Assembly (NCBI GenBank): GCA_039587215.1
Contig: JBDHIW010000203.1
Span: 1 to 7,520, forward strand
Origin: CAMYLY01 sp039587215
Lineage (GTDB): Bacteria > Gemmatimonadota > Gemmatimonadetes > Gemmatimonadales > GWC2-71-9
Direction of reading: 5' to 3'
DNA length: 7,520 nucleotides
The notes below the pieces were generated by a model. That model was not told the DNA's origin, did no database searches, and was given only the letters and a program-made list of their open reading frames with translations. A program made the position numbers and the translations under genes. Every line of letters starts with the position of its first letter. Positions within the stretch are counted from its first letter, which is position 1. Below are positions 1 to 6,419 of this stretch, in pieces.

Positions 1-900
1 GGCGGGCATCTCACCCACGGAGCGAAGGTCAACGCGAGCGGCCGGCTCTTCAATGCGGTGCAGTACGGCGTGGACGAGACCACGGGCCTCGTCGATCATG
101 ACGCCGTGCGGGAGATCGCGCTGGCCGAGCGGCCCAAGCTGATCATTGCGGGCGGCAGCGCCTATCCGCGGATCGTGGATTTCCCGGCCTTCGCGGCCAT
201 CGCCGCGGAGGTCGAGGCCACCTTGCTCGTGGATATGGCGCACTTCGCCGGCCTCGTGGCGGGCGGGGTGTACCCGTCTCCGGTCCCGCACGCGCAGATC
301 GTCACGAGCACGACGCACAAGACACTGCGCGGGCCGCGCGGCGGCTTCATTCTGTGCCGCGAGGATCTGGCGAAGGCGATCAACAAGCAGGTATTCCCGG
401 GCACCCAGGGCGGCCCGCTCGAGCATGTCATCGCGGCCAAGGCCGTGGCGTTCGGCGAGGCGTTGCGCCCGGAGTTCCGTGAATACGCGGCGCAGGTGGT
501 GGAGAACGCGCGCGCGATGGGGGAGACCCTGATGGAGCGCGGCTACCGGCTCGTCTCCGACGGGACCGACACCCATCTCCTTCTGGTGGACCTGCGCGCG
601 CAGGACCTCACGGGCAAGGCGGCCGAGGAGGTGCTGGGACGAGCGGGCATCCACGTGAACAAGAACACGGTACCCGGCGAGCCGCGTTCGCCATTCGTGA
701 CCTCGGGGTTCCGGATTGGCACCGCCGCGTTGACGACACGTGGCATGGGAGCCGCGGAGATGCGGGCGGTGGCCGACTTCATCGACCGGGTGCTGCGGGC
801 GCCCGAGGACGAAGACGCGATCGCAGGCGTCGCGCGCGACGTACGGGAACTGGCAGACGGCTTCCCGCTGTACCGGGCGGAGGGGGCGGCGGCCTCGTAG
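1..900 (+). CDS. glyA: Serine hydroxymethyltransferase, 5'-truncated by the window edge
   Basis: This PLP enzyme interconverts serine and glycine with tetrahydrofolate and supplies cytosolic one-carbon units. The frame is open from base 1, beginning inside the conserved GGHLTHG segment and continuing NASGRLFNAVQYGVD. The visible part is 299 residues; about 120 N-terminal residues should lie upstream, giving the usual length of about 420. Landmarks numbered from window codon 1: the cofactor-binding DMAH segment at 78-81, then TSTTHKTLRGPRGG, where Lys107 (bases 319-321) is the expected Schiff-base lysine. The C-terminal VNKNTVPGE and SGFRIGTAALTTRG segments are also present. An internal GTG at base 58 is not the true start, because conserved sequence precedes it. 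Nothing looks broken. The next gene follows after a gap of about 54 nt. The assignment is secure. Confidence 0.96.
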   Translation, partial: GGHLTHGAKVNASGRLFNAVQYGVDETTGLVDHDAVREIALAERPKLIIAGGSAYPRIVDFPAFAAIAAEVEATLLVDMAHFAGLVAGGVYPSPVPHAQIVTSTTHKTLRGPRGGFILCREDLAKAINKQVFPGTQGGPLEHVIAAKAVAFGEALRPEFREYAAQVVENARAMGETLMERGYRLVSDGTDTHLLLVDLRAQDLTGKAAEEVLGRAGIHVNKNTVPGEPRSPFVTSGFRIGTAALTTRGMGAAEMRAVADFIDRVLRAPEDEDAIAGVARDVRELADGFPLYRAEGAAAS

Positions 901-954
901 CTCGGGACGCGGGCAGTCTTGCCCCGACCCGGGCCCACGGCCCACCTTGTACCT

Positions 955-1461
955 GTGTTCGACGTTCAGCTCGCCGACGAGTTCCTGGACCGCATTCGCG
1001 CGGTGGACGGGCGCTACCACGAGCGCGCGTACGTGTTCGTGCTGGCGGCGCTGGAGCAGTGTCAGCAGCAGCGAACGGCCCGCGGCCACATCAGTGGGCA
1101 GGAGCTGGCCGAAGCCTGTCGGGACCTGGCGCTGGTGCAGTTCGGGTTGACGTCGCGGACCGTGCTGGAACATTGGGGGATCGGCACCACCGACGACATC
1201 GGACGTGTCGTCTACGTGCTGATCGAGGTAGGGTTGTTGATCCGGCATCCCGATGATCGCATCGACCGGTGTCGGCCGAACGGAGACGGTGTAGAGAACA
1301 ATCGCAATCGGCGCAGCAGTCCGTGTTGGGCCATGGTCCAACCTCCCGAACCGGATCGTCGGTCTGCGCGTGCTGATTGTCTCAGCCTGGGAAGGGAGGG
1401 AGTCGTATGGCGGAAGACCTGCAGTGGCCGGGGTGTCTCAAGTGTGAGAAGGGTGTGCTGA
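955..1461 (+). CDS. Minf_1886-family conserved hypothetical protein with an abnormal C-terminus
   Basis: Function is unknown. Residues 1-100 match what I recall of the Minf_1886 family, small proteins found in Planctomycetes, Verrucomicrobia and relatives. Matching segments are FDVQLADEFLDRIRAVDGRYHERAYVFVLAALE, HISGQELAEACRDLALVQFG and TVLEHWGIGTTDDIGRVVYVLIEVGLL. I chose the GTG at 955 because family similarity begins at the following Phe; an in-frame TTG at 919 would add 12 residues rich in Pro. Neither start has a clear Shine-Dalgarno. After HPDDRID (about base 1266) the expected acidic/aromatic ending (roughly EDF..V/YDF) is missing. It is replaced by an Arg/Cys-rich stretch with poor third-position GC, and the frame overruns the start of the next gene by 55 nt. 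The true product may therefore end near 1260-1290, or a frameshift may lie there. The family call is fairly sure; the 3' end is not. Confidence 0.62.
   Translation: MFDVQLADEFLDRIRAVDGRYHERAYVFVLAALEQCQQQRTARGHISGQELAEACRDLALVQFGLTSRTVLEHWGIGTTDDIGRVVYVLIEVGLLIRHPDDRIDRCRPNGDGVENNRNRRSSPCWAMVQPPEPDRRSARADCLSLGREGVVWRKTCSGRGVSSVRRVC
1325..1342. promoter_or_regulatory. 18-bp near-perfect palindrome, candidate operator
   Basis: GTTGGGCCATGGTCCAAC is self-complementary in eight of nine half-site pairs; the only mismatch is a G/T pair. It lies 65 nt upstream of the zinc-ribbon gene start, in sequence that does not look coding although the preceding open frame formally covers it. A dimeric repressor site is one reading, and a small RNA hairpin is another. 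I see no convincing -35/-10 pair next to it, so the regulatory role is inference. Confidence 0.3.
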
Positions 1462-1604
1462 TCCCGCTATCGGACTACGGGCGCGACGGGGCTCCAATTC
1501 GCTACAAGGCGTGGGCCTGTTCGAATCCAGAGTGTGGGTTCAACCTCCGGATCGACAACGGCGAGATCTCGCTGGGCCGCGCCATCGGTCAAAGCTTCAA
1601 GTAG
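1407..1604 (+). CDS. Small zinc-ribbon protein, 65 residues, unknown function
   Basis: I do not recognise a named family. The protein has two cysteine pairs, C10-x2-C13 and C38-x4-C43, separated by a 24-residue loop. The second knuckle reads WACSNPECGF, typical of a zinc ribbon that binds one zinc ion. The rest is soluble, with no signal peptide or membrane segment. The ATG at 1407 is favoured because a strong purine-rich ribosome binding site (AAGGGAGGGAG, 1392-1402) sits just upstream; a TTG at 1377 would place that site inside the gene. It lies between the Minf_1886-family gene and nnr. Zinc ribbons of this size often bind nucleic acid or act as protein adaptors, but nothing here shows which. 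It is probably a real gene, given the binding site and codon use. Confidence 0.75.
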   Translation: MAEDLQWPGCLKCEKGVLIPLSDYGRDGAPIRYKAWACSNPECGFNLRIDNGEISLGRAIGQSFK

Positions 1605-1619
1605 GCGCGACGGCCGGCC

Positions 1620-1643
1620 GCCCGGCCCATCGACGGGTCGGGC
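1620..1643 (+). other. GC-rich intergenic hairpin between the zinc-ribbon gene and nnr
   Basis: GCCCGGCCC (1620-1628) can pair with GGGTCGGGC (1635-1643), giving nine pairs with one G-U and a six-base loop. It begins 16 nt after the zinc-ribbon stop codon. No run of T follows, so it is a poor intrinsic terminator. It may be an mRNA-stability hairpin, or simply chance in very GC-rich sequence. Confidence 0.25.
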
Positions 1644-1664
1644 CTGCCGGCTGTCTCCACATCC

Positions 1665-3197
1665 ATGTTGCCGATTCCCGTCCTCGACGCATCGCAGGCC
1701 GCGGCGTGGGACGAGCGCGCACGCGTGGAAGCGCGGATTCCGAGCCGGGTCTTGATGGAGACGGCGGGCCGTGCGGTGGCTCGCGTGATGGTGGACGTCT
1801 TCCACGATCGGGTGCGCGACGGCGTGGTTGTCGCGGCGGGCCACGGCAACAACGGCGGCGACGGCTGGGTCGTGGCGCGGGCGCTGGCAGCGGTCGGAAT
1901 TCCGGTGGCGGTCGCGGAGTCCGAGCGCGACCGCTCGGCCGACTGCCGGGCGAACCGTGAACTCGCGCTGTCCGCCGGAGTCCCGGTAATCGGCGCGGGC
2001 GACGCGTGGCCCGCGGCGCCGTTGGTCGTGGACGCGCTCCTCGGGACCGGGGCCACCGGCGCGCCGCGCGACGACATCGCCGCGCTGGCCGACCGCGTTG
2101 CCGGGCACGCGGGACCGGTCGTCGCGGTCGACGGTCCGACCGGCCTGAACCTGTCGACCGGGGAGGCGCACGGGCCCGTGCGCGCGTCCCTGACCGTGAC
2201 GTTCGGCGGTCCGCGTCGCGGACACTTGCTGGCGCGGGCGTGGTGCGGTCGGCTCGTGACGGTGGACATCGGGTTCCCGCCGGCGGACCCGACGTGGCCG
2301 TGGCTCTGTACCGACCGCGAGGCGGCGGCGCTGCTTCCCGCGCTCGATCCCGACATGCACAAGGGCTCTCGCGGGCGCGTGCTCGTCATCGGTGGTGCGG
2401 CGGGGATGGCGGGGGCCGCCATGCATGCCAGCACGGCCGCGTTCGGGGCCGGAGCGGGGCTCGTCAGGGTCGCGGCGCACGGCGCCAGCGTCGAGGCGGC
2501 CCAGGCGCAGCTGCCGGATGCGTTGTCGCTCGTGTCGGCGCTGGGGCCCGACGTCGAGCCTGAACTCTCGGAGGCCCTCGACTGGGCGGACGCGGTTGTC
2601 TTGGGCCCGGGGCTCGGTCGCGGCGACGATCGCTCGCGCTTCGTGGCGGCCGTACTCGAACGGGCGGGAGCGCCCGTGGTCGTGGACGCGGACGCGCTGC
2701 ACGCGGGCCCGATCGATGCGGGGGCCGCGCCGCGCGTGCTCACGCCGCACGTCGGCGAGTTCCGCGCGGCGTTTCCGGCACTCGCCGACGCGGTGGACGC
2801 CGACCGCTTCGCGGCGGTCGAGCGGGCCGCGGGCGAGGCGGCACCGACCACGGCCGTGCTGCTCAAGGGCGTGCCCACCGTGGTGGCGCAGCGCGACGCT
2901 CCGCTCTGGGTCGTCGCGGCCGGCAACCCGGGCCTCGCGACCGGCGGCTCCGGCGATCTGCTGTCGGGGTTCGTCGCCGCCTATCTGGCGCGGGGCCTCG
3001 CGCCGAACGACGCGGCGGCGCTGGGGGCGTGGACGCTCGGACGCGCGGCGGACGTCGCGGCGGCTCAGCATACCGCCCGCGCGGTCCGGCCGGCGGACGT
3101 GCTGGCGGCGCTGCCCGACGTATGGCGCGCGATCGCGGCGCCGCCCGGCGTGGCCCTCCCGATGCTCGACGATCTGCAGCCCCCAACCGTGGTGTGA
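1665..3197 (+). CDS. nnr: Bifunctional NAD(P)H-hydrate epimerase / ADP-dependent NAD(P)H-hydrate dehydratase
   Basis: This metabolite-repair enzyme acts on hydrated NADH and NADPH. The N-terminal YjeF_N domain epimerises the hydrates, and the C-terminal ribokinase-like domain dehydrates the S form using ADP. At 510 residues it has the usual fused length. N-domain marks: LMETAGRAVARV (about 30-41), the nucleotide-binding GHGNNGGDG (59-67), DALLGTG (123-129) and VDGPTGLN (155-162). C-domain marks: HKGSRGRVLVIGG (232-244), GPGLGRG (314-320), VVDADAL (339-345), LTPHVGEF (359-366), LLKG (399-402) and NPGLATGGSGDLL (421-433), with Asp431 as the expected catalytic residue. The ATG at 1665 gives the standard N-terminus (PVLDASQAAAWDERA) but lacks a clear Shine-Dalgarno. 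thiL follows after 13 nt, suggesting co-transcription. Both domains appear intact. Confidence 0.95.
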   Translation: MLPIPVLDASQAAAWDERARVEARIPSRVLMETAGRAVARVMVDVFHDRVRDGVVVAAGHGNNGGDGWVVARALAAVGIPVAVAESERDRSADCRANRELALSAGVPVIGAGDAWPAAPLVVDALLGTGATGAPRDDIAALADRVAGHAGPVVAVDGPTGLNLSTGEAHGPVRASLTVTFGGPRRGHLLARAWCGRLVTVDIGFPPADPTWPWLCTDREAAALLPALDPDMHKGSRGRVLVIGGAAGMAGAAMHASTAAFGAGAGLVRVAAHGASVEAAQAQLPDALSLVSALGPDVEPELSEALDWADAVVLGPGLGRGDDRSRFVAAVLERAGAPVVVDADALHAGPIDAGAAPRVLTPHVGEFRAAFPALADAVDADRFAAVERAAGEAAPTTAVLLKGVPTVVAQRDAPLWVVAAGNPGLATGGSGDLLSGFVAAYLARGLAPNDAAALGAWTLGRAADVAAAQHTARAVRPADVLAALPDVWRAIAAPPGVALPMLDDLQPPTVV

Positions 3198-3210
3198 CGG
3201 AGCCCTCATC

Positions 3211-3738
3211 ATGACGCACGAGCCTCTCGGCGCCGGTCGCGAATTCGATCTCATCCGGCGGTTCTGGTCGGTGCTTGGCGATCGCGCCGCGCCGAGCGGC
3301 GACGACTGCGCGCTCGTGGATCTGGGCGGGACGACGCTCGCGATCTCGTCGGACCTAAGCATCGAGGGCACGCACTTCCACCTGGGATGGCTCCAGGCGC
3401 ACGAGGTGGGCTATCGCGCCTGTGCCGCGGCATTGTCGGACGTGGCCGCGGTCGGCGGCACGCCGCTCGGGGTACTGGTGAGCCTCGGTGTGCCCACCGA
3501 CATGGCGGAGCAGTTGGCCGCCGACGTCATGGACGGGGTAGGCGAGGCGGTGGCCGACGTGAGCACGACCGTGCTGGGTGGCGACGTCGTCCGGGCGACG
3601 GCCCTCACGCTCGACGTGGTGGCAGTGGGCCGGGCGGAGCGCCCGGTGCGGCGGTCGGGGGCCGGGGCAGGCGACGAGCTGTGGGTGACCGGAACGCTCG
3701 GCGGTCCGCACGCGGCGCTCGCGGCCCGACCGGCATGA
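3211..3738 (+). CDS. thiL: Thiamine-monophosphate kinase, N-terminal piece of a broken thiL
   Basis: ThiL phosphorylates thiamine monophosphate to the active cofactor thiamine diphosphate, using ATP in the cytosol. This 175-residue piece covers the PurM-like N-terminal domain: EFDLIRRF at 11-18, SGDDCAL (29-35), SSDLSIEGTHFHLGW (46-60), LSDVAAVGGTP (75-85), GGDVVR (123-128) and VTGTLGGPHAALAA (159-172). The first three hold the usual Mg-ATP aspartates. The reading then stops at TGA 3736-3738, where intact homologues continue through a linker of about 35 residues and a second domain. That second domain is found in another frame directly downstream, so the gene appears disrupted by an out-of-frame internal deletion, in the organism or in the assembly. 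The ATG at 3211 has a good site, GGAG (3199-3202). The family is certain; whether it is functional is doubtful. Confidence 0.85.
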   Translation: MTHEPLGAGREFDLIRRFWSVLGDRAAPSGDDCALVDLGGTTLAISSDLSIEGTHFHLGWLQAHEVGYRACAAALSDVAAVGGTPLGVLVSLGVPTDMAEQLAADVMDGVGEAVADVSTTVLGGDVVRATALTLDVVAVGRAERPVRRSGAGAGDELWVTGTLGGPHAALAARPA

Positions 3739-4049
3739 TCGATGTCAGCGACGGCCTCGTCGCGGATGCCGGCCATCTTGCGGCCGCATCCGACGTGCGG
3801 TGCGTCGTGCAGCGGGACCGGGTGCCGGTGCATCCCGCGGCCGAGCCCGCGCAGGCGCTCGTGGGAGGCGAAGAGTACGAACTGCTGGTCACGCTTCCCG
3901 CCGGCACCGGCGAGGCGGTTGCCGCGGCGTGCATGGCGGAGCACGGTGTTCCGCTCACGCGGATCGGCACCGTCGCCGAGGGGACGGGCGTACGGGTCGA
4001 AGAGGATGGCGTCGAGGTCGAGACCCCGTTAGGGTTCTCGCACCTCTAG
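3735..4049 (+). CDS. thiL: Thiamine-monophosphate kinase, C-terminal piece of a broken thiL
   Basis: This is the second half of ThiL in a different frame. The open sequence from the ATG at 3735 encodes 104 residues: MIDVSDGLVADAGHLAAAS at the N-terminus (the family's IDxSDGL motif), GGEEYELLVTLP at 44-55 and a normal family ending, GFSHL. The ATG overlaps the TGA of the first half (ATGA), so coupled translation of two pieces is formally possible. However, sequence just upstream in this same frame (ARGPTG) also resembles the family, which points to a lesion rather than an evolved start. Compared with E. coli ThiL, the stretch between the VPVHP segment and GGEEYEL is about eight residues shorter. 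Together the two pieces make about 279 residues, against about 325 normally. plsC follows 49 nt later. Confidence 0.78.
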   Translation: MIDVSDGLVADAGHLAAASDVRCVVQRDRVPVHPAAEPAQALVGGEEYELLVTLPAGTGEAVAAACMAEHGVPLTRIGTVAEGTGVRVEEDGVEVETPLGFSHL

Positions 4050-4054
4050 GAGGC

Positions 4055-4075
4055 GCGGCCGTCGCGAGCGGCCGC
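4055..4075 (+). other. GC-rich hairpin between thiL and plsC
   Basis: GCGGCCG (4055-4061) pairs with CGGCCGC (4069-4075) around a seven-base loop, just after the thiL stop codon. No T tract follows. It could be an intercistronic processing or stability element, or chance self-complementarity in GC-rich DNA. Confidence 0.25.
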
Positions 4076-4098
4076 ACGCACCGCCGGCAAGGAACTCG

Positions 4099-4827
4099 AT
4101 GCGCTCGCTTTTCTATCTGTTCGCGCTGCTCGTACTCACGTTGTATTACGGTCTCAAGGTGATCCTGGCGGGCCTCGTCTTCCGGGTGCCCAACCGGCCG
4201 GGCGGCGTGTACGACGAAGCCGCGCGCCGCTGGGGCACCAAGCAGCTCACGGCGGCCGGGGTGCCGGTGGAGCTCGTGGGGTGGGAGCGCGTGCCGGACG
4301 GGCAGCCGGTCGTGTTCGTCTCGAACCACCAGTCGTGGTTCGACATCCTCGCCTTGATCAGTCGCATCCCGCACACGGTTCGGTTCGTGTACAAGAAGGA
4401 ACTCGGGAGCGTGCCGATTCTGGGCGGGGCGCTCAAGGCGGCCGGACACATCATCCTCGACCGGCAGAACCGCTCCCAGGCCTTTGGCGCCTATGAGAGC
4501 GCCGCCGCGGCGATCCGGGCCGGGATGAGCGCCGTGGTGTTTGCCGAGGGGACCCGAAGCCGAACCGGCGAGCTGCTGCCGTTCAAGAAGGGTCCCTTCG
4601 TGCTGGCGCTCGCGTCGGGGGTGCCCATCATTCCCGTGTACTGCGCGGGGACCTTCACCATCATGCCGAAAGGCAGCGTGTTCATCCGCCCGAGGCCGGT
4701 GCGCTTGATCTTCGGTGATCCCATTCCGACCGCCGGCCTCACCTACGACGATCGTCAGCACGTGCTGCAGCTCACGCGCGAGGTGATCGAACAGTTCAAA
4801 CGCGATGCTACGTCCTTCGAGACCTGA
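4099..4827 (+). CDS. plsC: 1-acyl-sn-glycerol-3-phosphate acyltransferase
   Basis: This enzyme transfers an acyl group to the sn-2 position of lysophosphatidic acid, forming phosphatidic acid at the inner membrane in phospholipid synthesis. The protein is 242 residues, normal for PlsC. A hydrophobic N-terminal segment (about residues 3-28) should anchor it. The catalytic NHxxxxD block is NHQSWFD at 76-82 (His77, Asp82). Further family blocks are VYKKELGSVPILGGALKAAGH in the middle of the protein, FAEGTRSRTGELLPFKKG (148-165, glycerol-phosphate binding) and GVPIIPVYCAGT (174-185). The ATG at 4099 has an AAGGA ribosome binding site (4089-4093). Enolase starts eight bases after the stop, so the two are probably co-transcribed. 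Related acyltransferases with other acceptors share these motifs, but length and motif order favour PlsC. Confidence 0.92.
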   Translation: MRSLFYLFALLVLTLYYGLKVILAGLVFRVPNRPGGVYDEAARRWGTKQLTAAGVPVELVGWERVPDGQPVVFVSNHQSWFDILALISRIPHTVRFVYKKELGSVPILGGALKAAGHIILDRQNRSQAFGAYESAAAAIRAGMSAVVFAEGTRSRTGELLPFKKGPFVLALASGVPIIPVYCAGTFTIMPKGSVFIRPRPVRLIFGDPIPTAGLTYDDRQHVLQLTREVIEQFKRDATSFET

Positions 4828-4835
4828 GTGAGACC

Positions 4836-6116
4836 ATGACGACCATTATCGACGTAACGGCCCGTGAGATCCTGGACTCGCGCGGCAACCCAACGGTGGA
4901 AGCCGATGTGCGGCTGGCGAGCGGCGCGTTCGGGCGGGCCGCGGTACCGAGCGGCGCCTCGACCGGCGAACACGAGGCGGTCGAACTCCGCGACGGTGAC
5001 GACGCGCGCTATAACGGGAAGGGCGTGCGCAAGGCGGTCCAGCACGTGAACGAAGTCATCGGCCCGCGCCTCGAGGGGCTGAGTGCGCTCGATCAGGTGT
5101 CCGTCGATATGGAGATGCTCGAGCTCGACGGCACCCCGAACAAGAGCCAGCTGGGTGCCAACGCGACGCTCGCGGTCTCGCTCGCCGTTGCGCGGGCGGC
5201 GGCGGACGATCTCGGACTCCCGCTGTACCGGTATCTCGGCACGCCGCTCACGAGCGTGCTGCCCATTCCGATGATGAACATCCTGAACGGTGGCGCCCAC
5301 GCGTCCAACAACGTCGACGCGCAGGAGTTCATGGTCGTGCCGGTCGGGACGGAAGATTTTGCGGAGGCGCTGCGGATGGGCGTCGAGGTCTTCCATGCGC
5401 TCAAGAACGTGCTCGCCGCGGAGGGACTCTCCACGGCGGTTGGTGATGAAGGCGGCTTCGCCCCGATGCTGCCCAGCAACGAAGCGGCGCTCGATCGCGT
5501 CGTGCAGGCCATCGAGGCGGCGGGGTACGCGCCGGGCGACGATATCGCCATCGCGCTCGACGTCGCGGCGAGCGAACTGTACGAGGACGGATCGTACGTG
5601 TTCAAGAAGGGCGACGGGTCCCGGCGAAGCGCAGAAGAGATGGTCGCGCTCTACGGGTCCTGGCTGGACGCCTACCCGATCGTCTCGATCGAGGACGGGC
5701 TGGCGGAGGACGACTGGGACGGGTGGGCGCACTGCACCCAGCAACTCGGGGCGCGGGTCCAGCTCGTGGGCGACGATCTTTTCGTCACCAACTCCGAGCG
5801 CCTCGTACGAGGCATCGAAGAGGACATCGGGAACGCGATCCTCATCAAGGTGAATCAGATCGGGACGCTGACCGAAACGCTGCAGTGCATCGAGCTCGCG
5901 CGGGGCAGCGGCTACGGCACCGTCATTTCGCACCGCTCGGGCGAGACCGAAGACACGTTCATCGCCGATCTCGCCGTGGCGACGGCCGCGGGACAGATCA
6001 AGACGGGCAGCGCGTCCCGGACGGACCGCGTCGCCAAGTACAATCAGCTCCTGCGCATTGCAGAGGAGCTCGAGGAAGTCGCCGTCTATCCGGGTCGGGA
6101 TCTGTACGGATCGTGA
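4836..6116 (+). CDS. eno: Enolase (phosphopyruvate hydratase)
   Basis: Enolase converts 2-phosphoglycerate to phosphoenolpyruvate in glycolysis and needs Mg. The 426-residue protein is full length. Visible marks: DSRGNPTVEADV (14-25), the mobile loop PSGASTGEHEA (38-48, Ser41), NGGAHASNNVDAQEFM (151-166, His155), VGDEGGFAP (202-210, general-acid Glu205), metal ligands Asp242 (ALDVAASE), Glu286 (SIEDGLAEDDWDGW) and Asp313 (VGDDLFVTN), the catalytic Lys338 in LIKVNQIGT, SHRSGETED (365-373) and Lys389 in IKTGSASRTDR. All key residues are present. The ribosome binding site is weak (GTGAGACC before ATG). The stop codon overlaps the GTG start of the ftsB-like gene. An eno-ftsB order is also common in Proteobacteria. 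Confidence 0.98.
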   Translation: MTTIIDVTAREILDSRGNPTVEADVRLASGAFGRAAVPSGASTGEHEAVELRDGDDARYNGKGVRKAVQHVNEVIGPRLEGLSALDQVSVDMEMLELDGTPNKSQLGANATLAVSLAVARAAADDLGLPLYRYLGTPLTSVLPIPMMNILNGGAHASNNVDAQEFMVVPVGTEDFAEALRMGVEVFHALKNVLAAEGLSTAVGDEGGFAPMLPSNEAALDRVVQAIEAAGYAPGDDIAIALDVAASELYEDGSYVFKKGDGSRRSAEEMVALYGSWLDAYPIVSIEDGLAEDDWDGWAHCTQQLGARVQLVGDDLFVTNSERLVRGIEEDIGNAILIKVNQIGTLTETLQCIELARGSGYGTVISHRSGETEDTFIADLAVATAAGQIKTGSASRTDRVAKYNQLLRIAEELEEVAVYPGRDLYGS

Positions 6117-6412
6117 TCCGCCGGGGACTCGTCTACGGCGTCGTGATCGTGGGCGGCCTGTACTTCGCGCTCATGGGTGGGTGGTTCAGCACGCTCGACT
6201 GGTGGACGGTGCGGCGGCAACTCCGGGAAGAGCGCGCGGCGATCGAGCGGCTGCGGCACGAGATCGACTCGCTGCGGGCGTGGTCGGAACTCGTGCGAGA
6301 GGACTCGGCGACGATCGAGCGCGTCGCGCGCGAGACGTACGGCATGATGCGAGACGGCGAGATCCTGTATCGGGTCGAGCCGGAACGGGACGACTCCAAC
6401 CAGGAACGGTGA
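6113..6412 (+). CDS. ftsB: FtsB/DivIC-like septum formation initiator
   Basis: FtsB/DivIC proteins are small bitopic membrane proteins that join FtsL and FtsQ (DivIB) at the division site and help switch on septal peptidoglycan synthesis. This 99-residue protein has the family layout: a short basic N-terminus, one membrane helix (about 5-25), a coiled coil (about 32-62, with REERAAIERLRHEIDSLRAW) and the typical tail IERVARETYGMMRDGEILYRV (68-88). The GTG at 6113 overlaps the enolase TGA as GTGA, implying translational coupling. Starting further upstream in this frame would run antiphase through enolase and is rejected. The short charged end (89-99) is not conserved in such families. FtsB and DivIC cannot be told apart by sequence alone; the position after eno favours the ftsB label. 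Confidence 0.85.
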   Translation: MIRRGLVYGVVIVGGLYFALMGGWFSTLDWWTVRRQLREERAAIERLRHEIDSLRAWSELVREDSATIERVARETYGMMRDGEILYRVEPERDDSNQER

Positions 6413-6419
6413 GGCGGAC

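Noticed and set aside
2392..3210. Upstream extension of the thiL N-terminal frame through nnr
   Set aside because: The extension is Arg/Ser-rich out-of-frame nnr sequence. The ATG at 3211 has a GGAG site and fits the ThiL N-terminus.
1467..3371. 634-codon open frame on the minus strand opposite nnr
   Set aside because: It is antisense to a gene with all expected Nnr motifs, is extremely Arg/His/Pro-rich and resembles no family. It is a mirror artefact of GC-rich codon use.
4755..5933. 392-codon open frame on the minus strand opposite eno
   Set aside because: It is the antisense of a complete, well-conserved enolase. Its composition (Arg, Asp, Val, His) is that of a shadow frame.
5723..6112. 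Upstream extension of the ftsB frame within eno
   Set aside because: This is out-of-frame enolase sequence; the membrane helix and family layout start right after the GTG at 6113.
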